Origin: a virus
Strand: one strand, 5' to 3'
Length of the DNA stretch: 22,204 bases
Virus record (IMG/VR): IMGVR_UViG_3300025086_000284
Coordinates: 1-22,204 of that record
Under the pieces are notes generated by a model, which saw only the letters and a list, made by a program, of their open reading frames with translations, searched no databases and was not told the DNA's origin. The position numbers and the translations under genes are program-made. Positions 12,719-20,279 of the stretch are shown here, piece by piece (position 1 is the first letter of the stretch; each line of letters opens with the position of its first letter).

Positions 12719-14842
12719 TTAAGCTGGTCTTGCTTGACTGCTAAAAGCCTCCATAAGTTGATACATTAAATCTGTGCCTCCATCTCTACTAGGAGCACCT
12801 GTAGGGCTTAGAGTTATTATGCCACTATCGTTTTTCATGTCGTAAGAACCAGCACCTCTTACAGCCTGTCCTGTCATGACAAACTCGCCATCTGATAACA
12901 TTGCTGGTACATCGTCACTGGTTTCTGTACCTTCGCCATTAATCTGACCATTCATTCTCTCAAAGTCTTCTATAGCTACATTTCCACCTTCAGCGTAAGC
13001 CATTGGCATAACATAACCACCCATGTTGTAACCCATTCTTTTGACTACATCTGGAGCTACTTTTGCGAGTGATTCCAAACCTTTGTTGGGATATTGCACT
13101 TCTCCACCTTTAGCTGCTGCCATAACTTGTTCTCTGCCACCACTAAGTTGTGGCATTGTGTTAGCTGGTAACAAACCAAACTCAGTAGGATTAGGTGCTC
13201 TTTGACCCATTCTCCTAGCGATCTCAGCTTCTAAGTTATATCGACCAGCTGCGTTCATGGTAGTCAATGGTGTTAGTTGTACACCTTTGTCTTTCTTGGT
13301 GTCTTCATATGCTAACTTGCCCAAACCAGTAGCCAAAGCACCTATGCCCAACATACCCATGCCACTTAGACCACCTTGTGCGTTTCTCATGAAACCACTT
13401 CTCATAGGTTGACCAGTGGTTGGGTCAATAATTGGGTTGCCTTCCGAATCAGTCATAACATCCCCACCATAGACATCTCTAAGACCACTAGCACCACCAA
13501 ATCCAAAGGCATCACCAACACTTTTAATTAATTGTGGTGTTTTTCTACCAAAGAATCTACCTTGTTGGCTTGCCAACTGTTCATATTCTTGTTGTGTAAT
13601 TACATTACCTTCTGCATCTTGATAAATTAACTCACCACCCTCACCTTGCACTGGTTGTGGTAAACCGCCACCACCAAGCAATTTACCTATACCACCAGCT
13701 ATATTTTTAAATAATCCTTTTTTATCAGCACCGGGCAATATAAATTCTTTTGCTCTACCTAATAAATCAGAGATACCACCACCAGCTGTAGTAGCAGCAC
13801 TTGGGTTTATGCCCGGTGTTCTACCAAAAAATTGACCTATCTTACTATCACCACCAAAACCACCAGCTGCTGTCATAAGGTCGCCAATGCCACCTTCACC
13901 TTTTGCAATGTTTACTACAGCTCTACCTCTGTTGTAAGCGATAGCTGGTGCTTGCCAAGGACCGGGCACTATAGCTGCGACTGGGGCTATTACTTTAGCT
14001 ACTTTTTTTATGCCTTTAGCTATTTTCTTTATAAAACCATGTTGTTCAGCACCAGTGACTTCGTTAAGACTAGCGATACCTGTGCCATATACCATTGATT
14101 CTGGGTCAATCCCTACTTCAAGAGCAGCTTGTTCTATCATATCTTCGAGCTGAGGGTTGTTTTCTAACATCTCCCTAGAAACATTGATGTCTCCTGACCT
14201 GACATGTGCCATCATGTCATCTTCACCAGCTCCTTGTGATAGTTGGTCAACCAAATCAGCTTGAGGTGCAAGTGCCTTAGTAGTTGTATTTTCTATCATT
14301 CTACTCAATAACTCTTTCTCTTCTGGGTCATTGGTCATCTGCCTTCGTGCTTCTAGTTCTTGTAAAGCTTTTTGTAGCTCCATCAATTTTGTATCTGATG
14401 CACTGGGTTCGTATATGCCCATATCTGTCATTGGTTGCATAACACTAACTTTTGCTCTATCTAAAGGGGTAAGCATGCCACTACCCACAGCTCCTCTTGT
14501 AGGAGACATATCTTCCATCTGTCCTGTAGCTGTAACTTCGTCTATGACTTGTATGGGCTGTGATAGCTGTATAGCATCATCAAAAGATATGTTACCTATG
14601 GCATAGTTATTAATCACTTCTTCAGGTGCGGTTCTGTCTGTTGTGTCTAAGTAAGAAGCAAAAGCCATAGCTCTTTGCTCTACAGGGCTAATACCTTGTC
14701 TAGCACCTTGTTGGGCTATCATCATGTTCATGTCTTGGTCAGACATTTGACCAGCTCCCTGTACATCAGTCATACCAGCATTAGGAGTCATTTCACCTGT
14801 CAGACTGCTTATTCTTCTTTGTAGTTCTTCGCTTATAGCCAT
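12719..14842 (-). CDS. Large virion protein with cationic helix and SDGEFVM motif (707 aa)
   Basis: The first 260 residues are acidic and helical. A strongly cationic amphipathic segment follows (KKIAKGIKKVAKVIA, about 272-286), then a hydrophobic PVAAIVPGPW stretch, resembling membrane-active peptides. Residues 310-400 are Gly/Ala/Leu-rich with FFGRTPGI; a second FFGRKTP occurs at 430-436, so this part may be internally repeated. The C-terminus carries TSDDVPAMLSDGEFVMTGQA (residues 641-660), a motif I recall from the C-termini of many marine-phage structural proteins; its role is unknown. Between these are short GGE and GGY turns. The likely role is an internal or ejection protein crossing the host envelope during infection. 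This is inference; there is no enzymatic motif. Confidence 0.55.
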   Translation of the reverse strand: MAISEELQRRISSLTGEMTPNAGMTDVQGAGQMSDQDMNMMIAQQGARQGISPVEQRAMAFASYLDTTDRTAPEEVINNYAIGNISFDDAIQLSQPIQVIDEVTATGQMEDMSPTRGAVGSGMLTPLDRAKVSVMQPMTDMGIYEPSASDTKLMELQKALQELEARRQMTNDPEEKELLSRMIENTTTKALAPQADLVDQLSQGAGEDDMMAHVRSGDINVSREMLENNPQLEDMIEQAALEVGIDPESMVYGTGIASLNEVTGAEQHGFIKKIAKGIKKVAKVIAPVAAIVPGPWQAPAIAYNRGRAVVNIAKGEGGIGDLMTAAGGFGGDSKIGQFFGRTPGINPSAATTAGGGISDLLGRAKEFILPGADKKGLFKNIAGGIGKLLGGGGLPQPVQGEGGELIYQDAEGNVITQQEYEQLASQQGRFFGRKTPQLIKSVGDAFGFGGASGLRDVYGGDVMTDSEGNPIIDPTTGQPMRSGFMRNAQGGLSGMGMLGIGALATGLGKLAYEDTKKDKGVQLTPLTTMNAAGRYNLEAEIARRMGQRAPNPTEFGLLPANTMPQLSGGREQVMAAAKGGEVQYPNKGLESLAKVAPDVVKRMGYNMGGYVMPMAYAEGGNVAIEDFERMNGQINGEGTETSDDVPAMLSDGEFVMTGQAVRGAGSYDMKNDSGIITLSPTGAPSRDGGTDLMYQLMEAFSSQARPA

Positions 14843-14846
14843 ATTC

Positions 14847-15158
14847 TTAACCTATTGTAACAGTTACTGCACCGACACTCATTGTAGCACTAACACCAGT
14901 AACGTATGTCCTATGTTCATAAAGATTTCTGAACTCATTGCCATCAAAAGCCTGATGAACCTCTACTGTAGAGTTAAATATAATCTGCCCTGTAGCAAAT
15001 TGCAATTCAGAAGTCTCTGTGTTTGTGAAATGCTTAATCCTTTCTGGGTCGTGTGCACTCAAGTTTAATTCCAATACACGAACCAAACGATTAAATGTTT
15101 CGATTGAAACCATGTCACCTTGTGCTATAGGCAATCTGGTTTCTAATAATTTGCCCAT
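14847..15158 (-). CDS. Unknown small virion-operon protein (103 aa)
   Basis: Not recognised. The first half is helical (FNRLVRVLELNLSAHDPERI, residues 23-42), and the second half is beta-rich and ends in SATMSVGAVTVTIG. That ending resembles the end of the 103-residue protein encoded at 19150-19461 (ELTASIGTVTVTT). It starts in a TAATG overlap with the 629-residue structural gene and ends four bases before the next start. A minor virion or assembly role is inferred from position only. Confidence 0.55.
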   Translation of the reverse strand: MGKLLETRLPIAQGDMVSIETFNRLVRVLELNLSAHDPERIKHFTNTETSELQFATGQIIFNSTVEVHQAFDGNEFRNLYEHRTYVTGVSATMSVGAVTVTIG

Positions 15159-17047
15159 TATCTACGACCTGAACTTTGTACGTCTAAACGTGTTGCTCCA
15201 AGCCTCCACCTGTAGTTTTTACGACTAGCAGTATTGTCATCATCTGACTCAAATCTAAGTACCAACTGCCTACTTCGTGTTCTCAAACTAGAAAAAGTAG
15301 ATGTGCTAGTGACTTGTGTGGTCGAGTCTGTAGTAAGGCTTTCACCATTGAAGTTTCTGCTTTTAACCACTATGTTCATGGCTGGTGATGGGGCTGTGCC
15401 TGTCTGACTGTCAAACTTAATGTCTGGTATCACCTTTTTAACAAAAGCAAAGTTCTCACCATCAGCTATATCTATATCTGCTGATTCTATAAAGACATTA
15501 TCCATAGCACTGTCATCATCGTTAAATCCTGTTTCATGTAAGAACAAACAACTAGCAGAGGAGCTTGTGCCTGATGCTATTGGTTTGTTTTCTATGCCAG
15601 CATCTAGCCAAGCGTATCTGACCAAGGAACCAATACTCCAAGAATTTTCTTCATAGTTATAGATGACATAACGAGAAATTTCACCTGTGCCATCTGCTAG
15701 TGAAGGATAGAAAAACCATATCTCAGAAAATTCTGTATTGGTAGCAACGTGGCATTTATATGCTTGAGACACATCAAGATCAGAGAAAACATAGTCTTGC
15801 ACTGAACAAGGTAGTTTCTGTACAGAACCATTGTAAAAGTAAAAAGCGTTTTTAGACATGAAGAATACACCATTAGGTGCATTAGTAGCAGCTTTAGGTC
15901 CTATCAATCCAGCACCTTCATTGATTAAGTTCACTGCAAAAGTAAGAGGAGGTCCTATAAATGACATGCTATACAAACTGGTATCTGTCCACACCAATAC
16001 TTCTTGTCTTGATTTAAGACCACCCACTATAAGTGAACCACTGGATAATCTAACATCTCCAGCACTGTTGGTGTTAAGTGGCTCAAACTCTAGAGCATTT
16101 TCAGAGTCACTAAATGCTATTAACATAGGGTCAACAGCACCTGTTCTTGCACCACTGCTTATTGGGTCAGCACCCAATACTATCAAATGTCTGTCTGTCT
16201 CTGAGGTAATGACTTGTAAACCTACAGTTGGCACTAAATTAGCTCCTGTTGTACCTGACAGGCTAACAGCTCTTGTTGATAAACCATCGTTTTCAACCCA
16301 TCTGTATATACTGCCACCTCTAGGATTTATAATTAAATCTTCACCAAAGTTATCGTGTGTCCATAATCTTAACTGACCAGAAGCAGACAAAGCACTGGTC
16401 GAACCAAATGTACTAGCACCCCAAGTGCCAGAACCCCAACCAGCAGATTGCACAAAAACGTCTAATCCTGAGTTAATTTGGTAAACACCATCAACACCAG
16501 AACCACCATTACCACTGTCACTGCTATTTGCTGTGACAGTAGTGCCACTTGTATCTACAGCAGTGAAAGTGTAAGTGTTTGCATTAGCAACGCCTGTAAT
16601 TTTGTATTCTTGGTTGAGAACAGCAGCTGTGATGTTACCACCCAAAGAAACTGCTCCTGATATGGTTACAAAGTCACCTACAACAGCACCATGACTCGAA
16701 TCAGTAGCTGTGATTGTAGATGAACCATTAGTAGCTGAAAATGTAATACCATTAGTAGTAGTGGCTCGTACAGGTGTGATGTCGTTGTAATTGCCACCAT
16801 TGTCTATGTAGTATTTAGATGTAGTACCAAAGCCTAAGTAACGCTGACCTCCCAAAGAAATCCAACTGTGAAGGGCTCTAGCTGTATCAAAAAAGGTATT
16901 AGAACTTTTCTTTTCCCAACCACCTATTTTTTCAACACCACCTTTTCTAAAACGTACTAAATTGCCATCGACCCAACCATTTTCATTAGAATAGTCAGTT
17001 TCTTCTTTGTTGATTCCCGGCTTAAAATTAAATTTTGTGAGTGGCAT
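15158..17047 (-). CDS. Structural protein, probable tail hub/nozzle or stabilisation protein (629 aa)
   Basis: The N-terminus (GINKEETDYSNENGWVDGN, then VRFRKGGVEKIGGWEK, residues 11-46) and later segments (GGQRYLGFGTTSKYYIDNGG; HLIVLGAD; EVLVWTDTSLY; SWSIGSLVRYAW) follow a pattern familiar to me from a widespread phage protein with repeated beta blades, likely a propeller. A Thr/Ser-rich beta-sandwich-like insert occupies about residues 97-184 (with VGDFVTISGAVSLGG and ITGVANANTYTFT) and seems to interrupt the propeller. In podoviruses proteins of this type sit at the tail nozzle or tail-stabilising ring; that role is inferred. Its stop codon overlaps the next start (TAATG). The ribosome site is weak. 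Confidence 0.65.
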   Translation of the reverse strand: MPLTKFNFKPGINKEETDYSNENGWVDGNLVRFRKGGVEKIGGWEKKSSNTFFDTARALHSWISLGGQRYLGFGTTSKYYIDNGGNYNDITPVRATTTNGITFSATNGSSTITATDSSHGAVVGDFVTISGAVSLGGNITAAVLNQEYKITGVANANTYTFTAVDTSGTTVTANSSDSGNGGSGVDGVYQINSGLDVFVQSAGWGSGTWGASTFGSTSALSASGQLRLWTHDNFGEDLIINPRGGSIYRWVENDGLSTRAVSLSGTTGANLVPTVGLQVITSETDRHLIVLGADPISSGARTGAVDPMLIAFSDSENALEFEPLNTNSAGDVRLSSGSLIVGGLKSRQEVLVWTDTSLYSMSFIGPPLTFAVNLINEGAGLIGPKAATNAPNGVFFMSKNAFYFYNGSVQKLPCSVQDYVFSDLDVSQAYKCHVATNTEFSEIWFFYPSLADGTGEISRYVIYNYEENSWSIGSLVRYAWLDAGIENKPIASGTSSSASCLFLHETGFNDDDSAMDNVFIESADIDIADGENFAFVKKVIPDIKFDSQTGTAPSPAMNIVVKSRNFNGESLTTDSTTQVTSTSTFSSLRTRSRQLVLRFESDDDNTASRKNYRWRLGATRLDVQSSGRR

Positions 17048-17076
17048 TTTTTGACTCTACCATTTCAAAAAAAAAA

Positions 17077-17502
17077 TTAAGCTATTCTGATAATGGCAGC
17101 AGTCGCACTAGCTGCTGGAAATACGACTGTAAAGTCTCCAGCTGTGCTTGTCTTGTCTCCTCCAAAGTCAATAGTAGCTAAAGCTTTGTTACCATTTGTG
17201 CTGTTGTAAATTAAACAACCTCTAGCAGTAACTGTAGCTGTGCCAAATGTTAAGTCTGCAAAATCTACTATAGCTGTAGTGCCTGAAGTTGTTGGTGTCA
17301 CGTTGGTCAACGCTGCTCCAGCTGCTGTGTAATTTGTACCTGTTACCTCATTAGTGGTTGCATAGGCTGTTGTGCCAGCACCCATAGTTGCTGATGAAGT
17401 ATATAAAGCCAACTTTATTGAGTCAGCTCCATTGGTTAAATTGTGTCCTTCTACAAGGATTTCTTGTTTAAAACTTGTGCATATTGCTGATGTTATTGCC
17501 AT
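17077..17502 (-). CDS. Small beta-rich virion protein (141 aa)
   Basis: The protein is almost all beta-forming, with Thr/Ala/Gly-rich strands: KLALYTSSATMGAGTTAY (about residues 30-47), TNEVTGTNYTAAGAALTNV, and GCLIYNSTNGNKALATIDFGG. It has very few charged residues. I recall close relatives as a common unannotated protein of marine and freshwater phages next to tail genes, plausibly a decoration or tail-surface protein, but no function is known to me. An AAGGAG ribosome site lies nine bases upstream. The 29-base gap after it contains a run of ten T on the coding strand without a stem. Confidence 0.6.
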   Translation of the reverse strand: MAITSAICTSFKQEILVEGHNLTNGADSIKLALYTSSATMGAGTTAYATTNEVTGTNYTAAGAALTNVTPTTSGTTAIVDFADLTFGTATVTARGCLIYNSTNGNKALATIDFGGDKTSTAGDFTVVFPAASATAAIIRIA

Positions 17503-17505
17503 TTC

Positions 17506-17790
17506 TTAAAGCTCCTTAATTATATTAGCCATGTCTTCATGACCTTGTTGCCTTAATAAATTCACATATGTCACGTTTTTAGAATTTATTGCGTTCTTAA
17601 TAGTATATAAGATTACAGTATAAACTTGATTTTGGAAAGCCATAGCCTGTTGTTTTACATGCTCTGGTGCATCCATAGATATTTCGCATATTTTCTTAGT
17701 TGCTTGCTCTGCCCAAAACTCAGGGTCATGTCCTTTGTTTTGTGTGGTATGAACACCAACTTTTCCTAATTTTATAAAACTATCTGTCAT
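17506..17790 (-). CDS. Unknown small helical protein (94 aa)
   Basis: Not recognised. It is mostly helical: FWAEQATKKICEISMD (about 25-40), HVKQQAMAFQNQVYTVILYTIKNAIN (two parts, 44-69) and YVNLLRQQGHEDMANIIKEL at the end. The start overlaps the stop of the DUF115-like gene (ATGA, 4 bases), and the stop lies three bases before the next start. Such a small helical protein in a late operon could be an assembly chaperone or minor virion component; nothing in the sequence decides. Confidence 0.55.
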   Translation of the reverse strand: MTDSFIKLGKVGVHTTQNKGHDPEFWAEQATKKICEISMDAPEHVKQQAMAFQNQVYTVILYTIKNAINSKNVTYVNLLRQQGHEDMANIIKEL

Positions 17791-18506
17791 CCTTTGTATG
17801 GTTCTGGTGGCTCTTCATCTTTGTGTAAAACCAAACCATGCTCTGCTAATTTTTTATCAATATCTTCAAATGGTTCTATTATCCATCTGCCCTCATGTGG
17901 TATTGCTACTAAAGGCTTGTCTAGTCTATGAAAACCATACAGTCTATCAGTGGCTACTACATTAGAATCTAAGACAGTAGATCGTGAACTAATACCTACT
18001 ATTATATCTGCTTCCATGCACTTGCATATCCAAAACTCAACACAAGCCCTTCCAGCTTCTGCAAAGTGCATATTTTCTTTATATGAAAAATCTATGCCAT
18101 ACAGGTCAATAGCACCTACTTTATTGAACAAAGCAAAAGCAATAGCGTAGGCTACTGTGTTGTTTAAGTAAGCACAACGAGTAGCGTTACAAACAGCTTC
18201 TATAGGATAAACCACAGCACTAGGCACTCTTTCATCTAATTCACAGGTATAAATAGGATAGTCAGCGGTTGGCAGTATTCTAGTCAACGCACCAGTCTGT
18301 TTGCCAGCATCATCGCTGTCAAAAAATCGACTGGCTGGGTCTAACATAAACATTCTGTCTGTTTTATAAACAGCAGCTGCTGAATTGATAGTCCAGACTT
18401 CATCCCAAGTTTTGCCATTTTCTATGCCTACAGCAAAATCTACTTGCGATATACCAAGTCCTACTATGGCAATGCGTTTGCCTTCTAACGATTCAATGGG
18501 TTGCAT
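17787..18506 (-). CDS. Rossmann-like protein, DUF115/MptE-like
   Basis: The N-terminus GKRIAIVGLGISQVDF (residues 9-24) is a beta-strand plus glycine-rich turn of a Rossmann fold. Downstream are WTINSA (38-43), MFMLDPASR (52-60), LYGIDFSYKENMHFAEAGRA (135-154) and STVLDSN (176-182). This set resembles the DUF115 group (archaeal MptE, flagellin-modifying Maf proteins) and a recurrent phage branch of unknown function that carries a LxGxD motif and a conserved Tyr-Gly near the end (here LYG at 189-191). A nucleotide or nucleotide-sugar ligand is possible. It lies inside the virion operon between adaptor and tail genes and is coupled on both sides (TAATG and ATGA), so it is expressed late. The family call is moderate; the function is unknown. 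Confidence 0.55.
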   Translation of the reverse strand: MQPIESLEGKRIAIVGLGISQVDFAVGIENGKTWDEVWTINSAAAVYKTDRMFMLDPASRFFDSDDAGKQTGALTRILPTADYPIYTCELDERVPSAVVYPIEAVCNATRCAYLNNTVAYAIAFALFNKVGAIDLYGIDFSYKENMHFAEAGRACVEFWICKCMEADIIVGISSRSTVLDSNVVATDRLYGFHRLDKPLVAIPHEGRWIIEPFEDIDKKLAEHGLVLHKDEEPPEPYKG

Positions 18507-19153
18507 TAAGATACGCCAGTGCGTAACTGATCATATCTATATTCATCTCGTGTGCCACGACCTTCTGATAGAGTTTTCATTCTGCCAACTGCCTCCTTAA
18601 ATCTAGCCTCAAACAGACCAATGACATCAGGGGGTTCTTTCAGAAAGATAGCTCCTTCTACTAAACTTCCATACAACAGAGCATCTGGATAATCAGAACT
18701 TAACACTGTTGTACCGCTGTCACTACCACTCGTTAACGAGGCTGGTTTATACAAATAATGTAATTCAATAGTATATGCTGAGTCTGGAACTGGAGCAAGT
18801 TCAAAAGAAGTATCATCAAACTGTGAATAATACTTAGGTTGCCCTGTAGCAGATGAAGAAGGTGCATACTCCTTAATAAAAGAAGCATGTTTAAAATCTA
18901 AGTAATCGTATGTACTACTGCTAGTAATTGCCAAACTAAAAGGTGCATAAAAATCTGTTGGTGTAGCCAAAAACCTATTACTAACTGTTAAAGTGCCTGT
19001 TACATTCTTTCTTTGAAAAGGCAGTTGAACCATATTAAATATACGATCTTCTGCTTCTTGTATAAATCTAGGCAGTTGCGTTGTGAAAGTAGTTTCAGAG
19101 ACTTGTAAGTAGTCTTGAACTGCTGTTTTAAGTGTAGCTAGTGTAAAACTCAT
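18506..19153 (-). CDS. Head-tail adaptor-like protein (215 aa)
   Basis: The pattern TLKTAVQDYLQVSETTFTTQ (residues 6-25), then LPRFIQEAEDRIFNMV, followed by a beta-rich middle (TGTLTVSNRFLATPTDFYAP; FELAPVPDSAYTIELHYLYKP) and a C-terminal helix with YPDALLYGSLVEGAIFLKEP fits the phage adaptor group that bridges portal and tail in short-tailed phages (SU10-type adaptor as I remember it). The length is typical. It overlaps both neighbours (ATGA upstream, TAATG downstream) and is one gene away from a second connector-like gene at 19461, as expected for a head-tail joining set. Confidence 0.65.
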   Translation of the reverse strand: MSFTLATLKTAVQDYLQVSETTFTTQLPRFIQEAEDRIFNMVQLPFQRKNVTGTLTVSNRFLATPTDFYAPFSLAITSSSTYDYLDFKHASFIKEYAPSSSATGQPKYYSQFDDTSFELAPVPDSAYTIELHYLYKPASLTSGSDSGTTVLSSDYPDALLYGSLVEGAIFLKEPPDVIGLFEARFKEAVGRMKTLSEGRGTRDEYRYDQLRTGVS

Positions 19154-19461
19154 GTGGTTACTGTGACTGTTCCTATGCTTGCTGTCAATTCAAAAGAGGT
19201 TAGGCTAGTGCCTAATTTCCCATCTCCAACATTAGTATAAAGTGTAAAAAAATTGTTAGTGTCACTGCTTTCAACTCTTGCATCTCTAATGGCTTCTGGG
19301 TCAGTAGGTGAAGGTTTTGGCATGAGTTGTGGGTGTTTTGCATCCCACTGATCTTTACCAACTAGCAAACCATCCCAAGTTTTTCGCAAATCTTTATGCT
19401 TGTACCTAAAACCTGTTAAATCACAGATTCCATAGGCGTTTTTGTTTGATGCGAAAGCCAT
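19150..19461 (-). CDS. Small structural protein with a decayed zinc-finger-like N-terminus (103 aa)
   Basis: The N-terminus GICDLTGFRYKHKDLRKTWD (residues 11-30) and AKHPQLMPKPSPTDPEAIRD (41-60) match a phage family I recall, in which the first part reads C-x2-C ... C-x2-C and binds zinc. Here only C13 remains; the equivalent positions are T16, G35 and Q38. The C-terminal half is beta-rich and ends SIGTVTVTT. It lies between the connector and adaptor genes, coupled to both (TAATG and ATGA), so a minor head-tail role is likely. The family identity rests on memory. Confidence 0.55.
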   Translation of the reverse strand: MAFASNKNAYGICDLTGFRYKHKDLRKTWDGLLVGKDQWDAKHPQLMPKPSPTDPEAIRDARVESSDTNNFFTLYTNVGDGKLGTSLTSFELTASIGTVTVTT

Positions 19462-20156
19462 TATGCGTTGTTATAACTTCTTAAATTAGGTGAAATATGA
19501 AATGAACTTCTTTCTTCGTCTTGTGACAGTGCCCTGTTAAATTCCTCTTCGTAGATAGCTTTCAACTGACCTGTAAGTTGTGGTGCTCTTTTCATAGACA
19601 TATAATAAGCCAAACCAGCTGTCAAACATGGGTAAAACCTAAATGGTAAATCCATCGTGTTAGTCGCTGAGTCAGCATCATCCATTCTAGTCAATACATT
19701 CATGTGCAAAGTGTAGGTGCTTGATAAGTCAGGTACTGGATATACTGTGACTGTAGGAGACAACTGTTTGTCAACAAAATACTGATTAGGCTTACCAGTG
19801 GTTGATTTGTTAGTTACATGTGAATACTCAGCTCTACTTAATCTGCTTAAAGGTATGTCAGTTGTTTCAGAACCAGATGTTTCTCTAATAAATACGTCTA
19901 GTACATCTATAGGAGCTGTAGAGTTAGTGCTGTCAATGTTGTAAGTAGATGTTGAAGCCACCATAGCTACTGTCTTTTCTGTTACAGTCCATTGGTTTAA
20001 GCCTCTGTTAGCCCACTCAGCCAACATAATATTTAAACTTCTGGTAGCACTTTTTAGGTCATAGCCAGTGCGTAGTTCTATGCCACATCTTTCAAAAGCT
20101 TCTTCAATGTATTCAGCTACATCAGGCTCAAAATTCTTACTGCTACTTGTTGCCAT
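19461..20156 (-). CDS. Head-tail connector-like protein (231 aa)
   Basis: The N-terminal segment FEPDVAEYIEEAFERCGIEL (residues 9-28) followed by RTGYDLKSATRSLNIMLAEW (29-48) and ANRGLNQWTV is a signature I recall from a widespread podovirus connector/head-completion group (P22 gp4-like or T7 gp11-like in position). A beta-rich middle follows (STYNIDST; DVLDVFIRET; LSPTVTVYPVPD), then a helical C-terminus (LPFRFYPCLTAGLAYYMSMK). The start shares a base with the stop of the preceding 40-residue gene (TAATG). It forms a head-tail joining set with the adaptor two genes on. Confidence 0.65.
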   Translation of the reverse strand: MATSSSKNFEPDVAEYIEEAFERCGIELRTGYDLKSATRSLNIMLAEWANRGLNQWTVTEKTVAMVASTSTYNIDSTNSTAPIDVLDVFIRETSGSETTDIPLSRLSRAEYSHVTNKSTTGKPNQYFVDKQLSPTVTVYPVPDLSSTYTLHMNVLTRMDDADSATNTMDLPFRFYPCLTAGLAYYMSMKRAPQLTGQLKAIYEEEFNRALSQDEERSSFHISPNLRSYNNA

Positions 20157-20278
20157 TATTTTTTCTTAGATTTTTTTAGTGACTTTTCTATTTGGTCAGC
20201 TTGCTTTGCGTGTAACTTTGATGCACCTCGGAGCTCTTTAACCAACTTTCTTTTTTGTGCTACTGTCAAATCAACCAT
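20156..20278 (-). CDS. Very small Lys-rich protein (40 aa)
   Basis: This short gene fills what would otherwise be a 123-base gap. The product begins MVDLTVAQKRKLVKELRGAS, continues with one long amphipathic helix and ends in a poly-Lys tail (SLKKSKKK); 13 of 40 residues are Lys or Arg. GAGGAAG lies about seven bases before the ATG, and the stop overlaps the connector start (TAATG), so both its start and its role in coupling are well supported. It could bind DNA or a capsid surface during assembly; no family is recognised. Confidence 0.7.
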   Translation of the reverse strand: MVDLTVAQKRKLVKELRGASKLHAKQADQIEKSLKKSKKK

Positions 20279-20279
20279 C

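Noticed and set aside
15858-16376. 172-codon open frame on the plus strand
   Set aside because: Antisense to the 629-residue structural gene; Ser/Pro/Leu-rich shadow translation with no ribosome site.
17067-17076. Run of ten T on the coding strand after the 141-residue gene, as a terminator
   Set aside because: No stable stem precedes the run, and downstream virion genes must be transcribed; it is more likely a simple A/T spacer.
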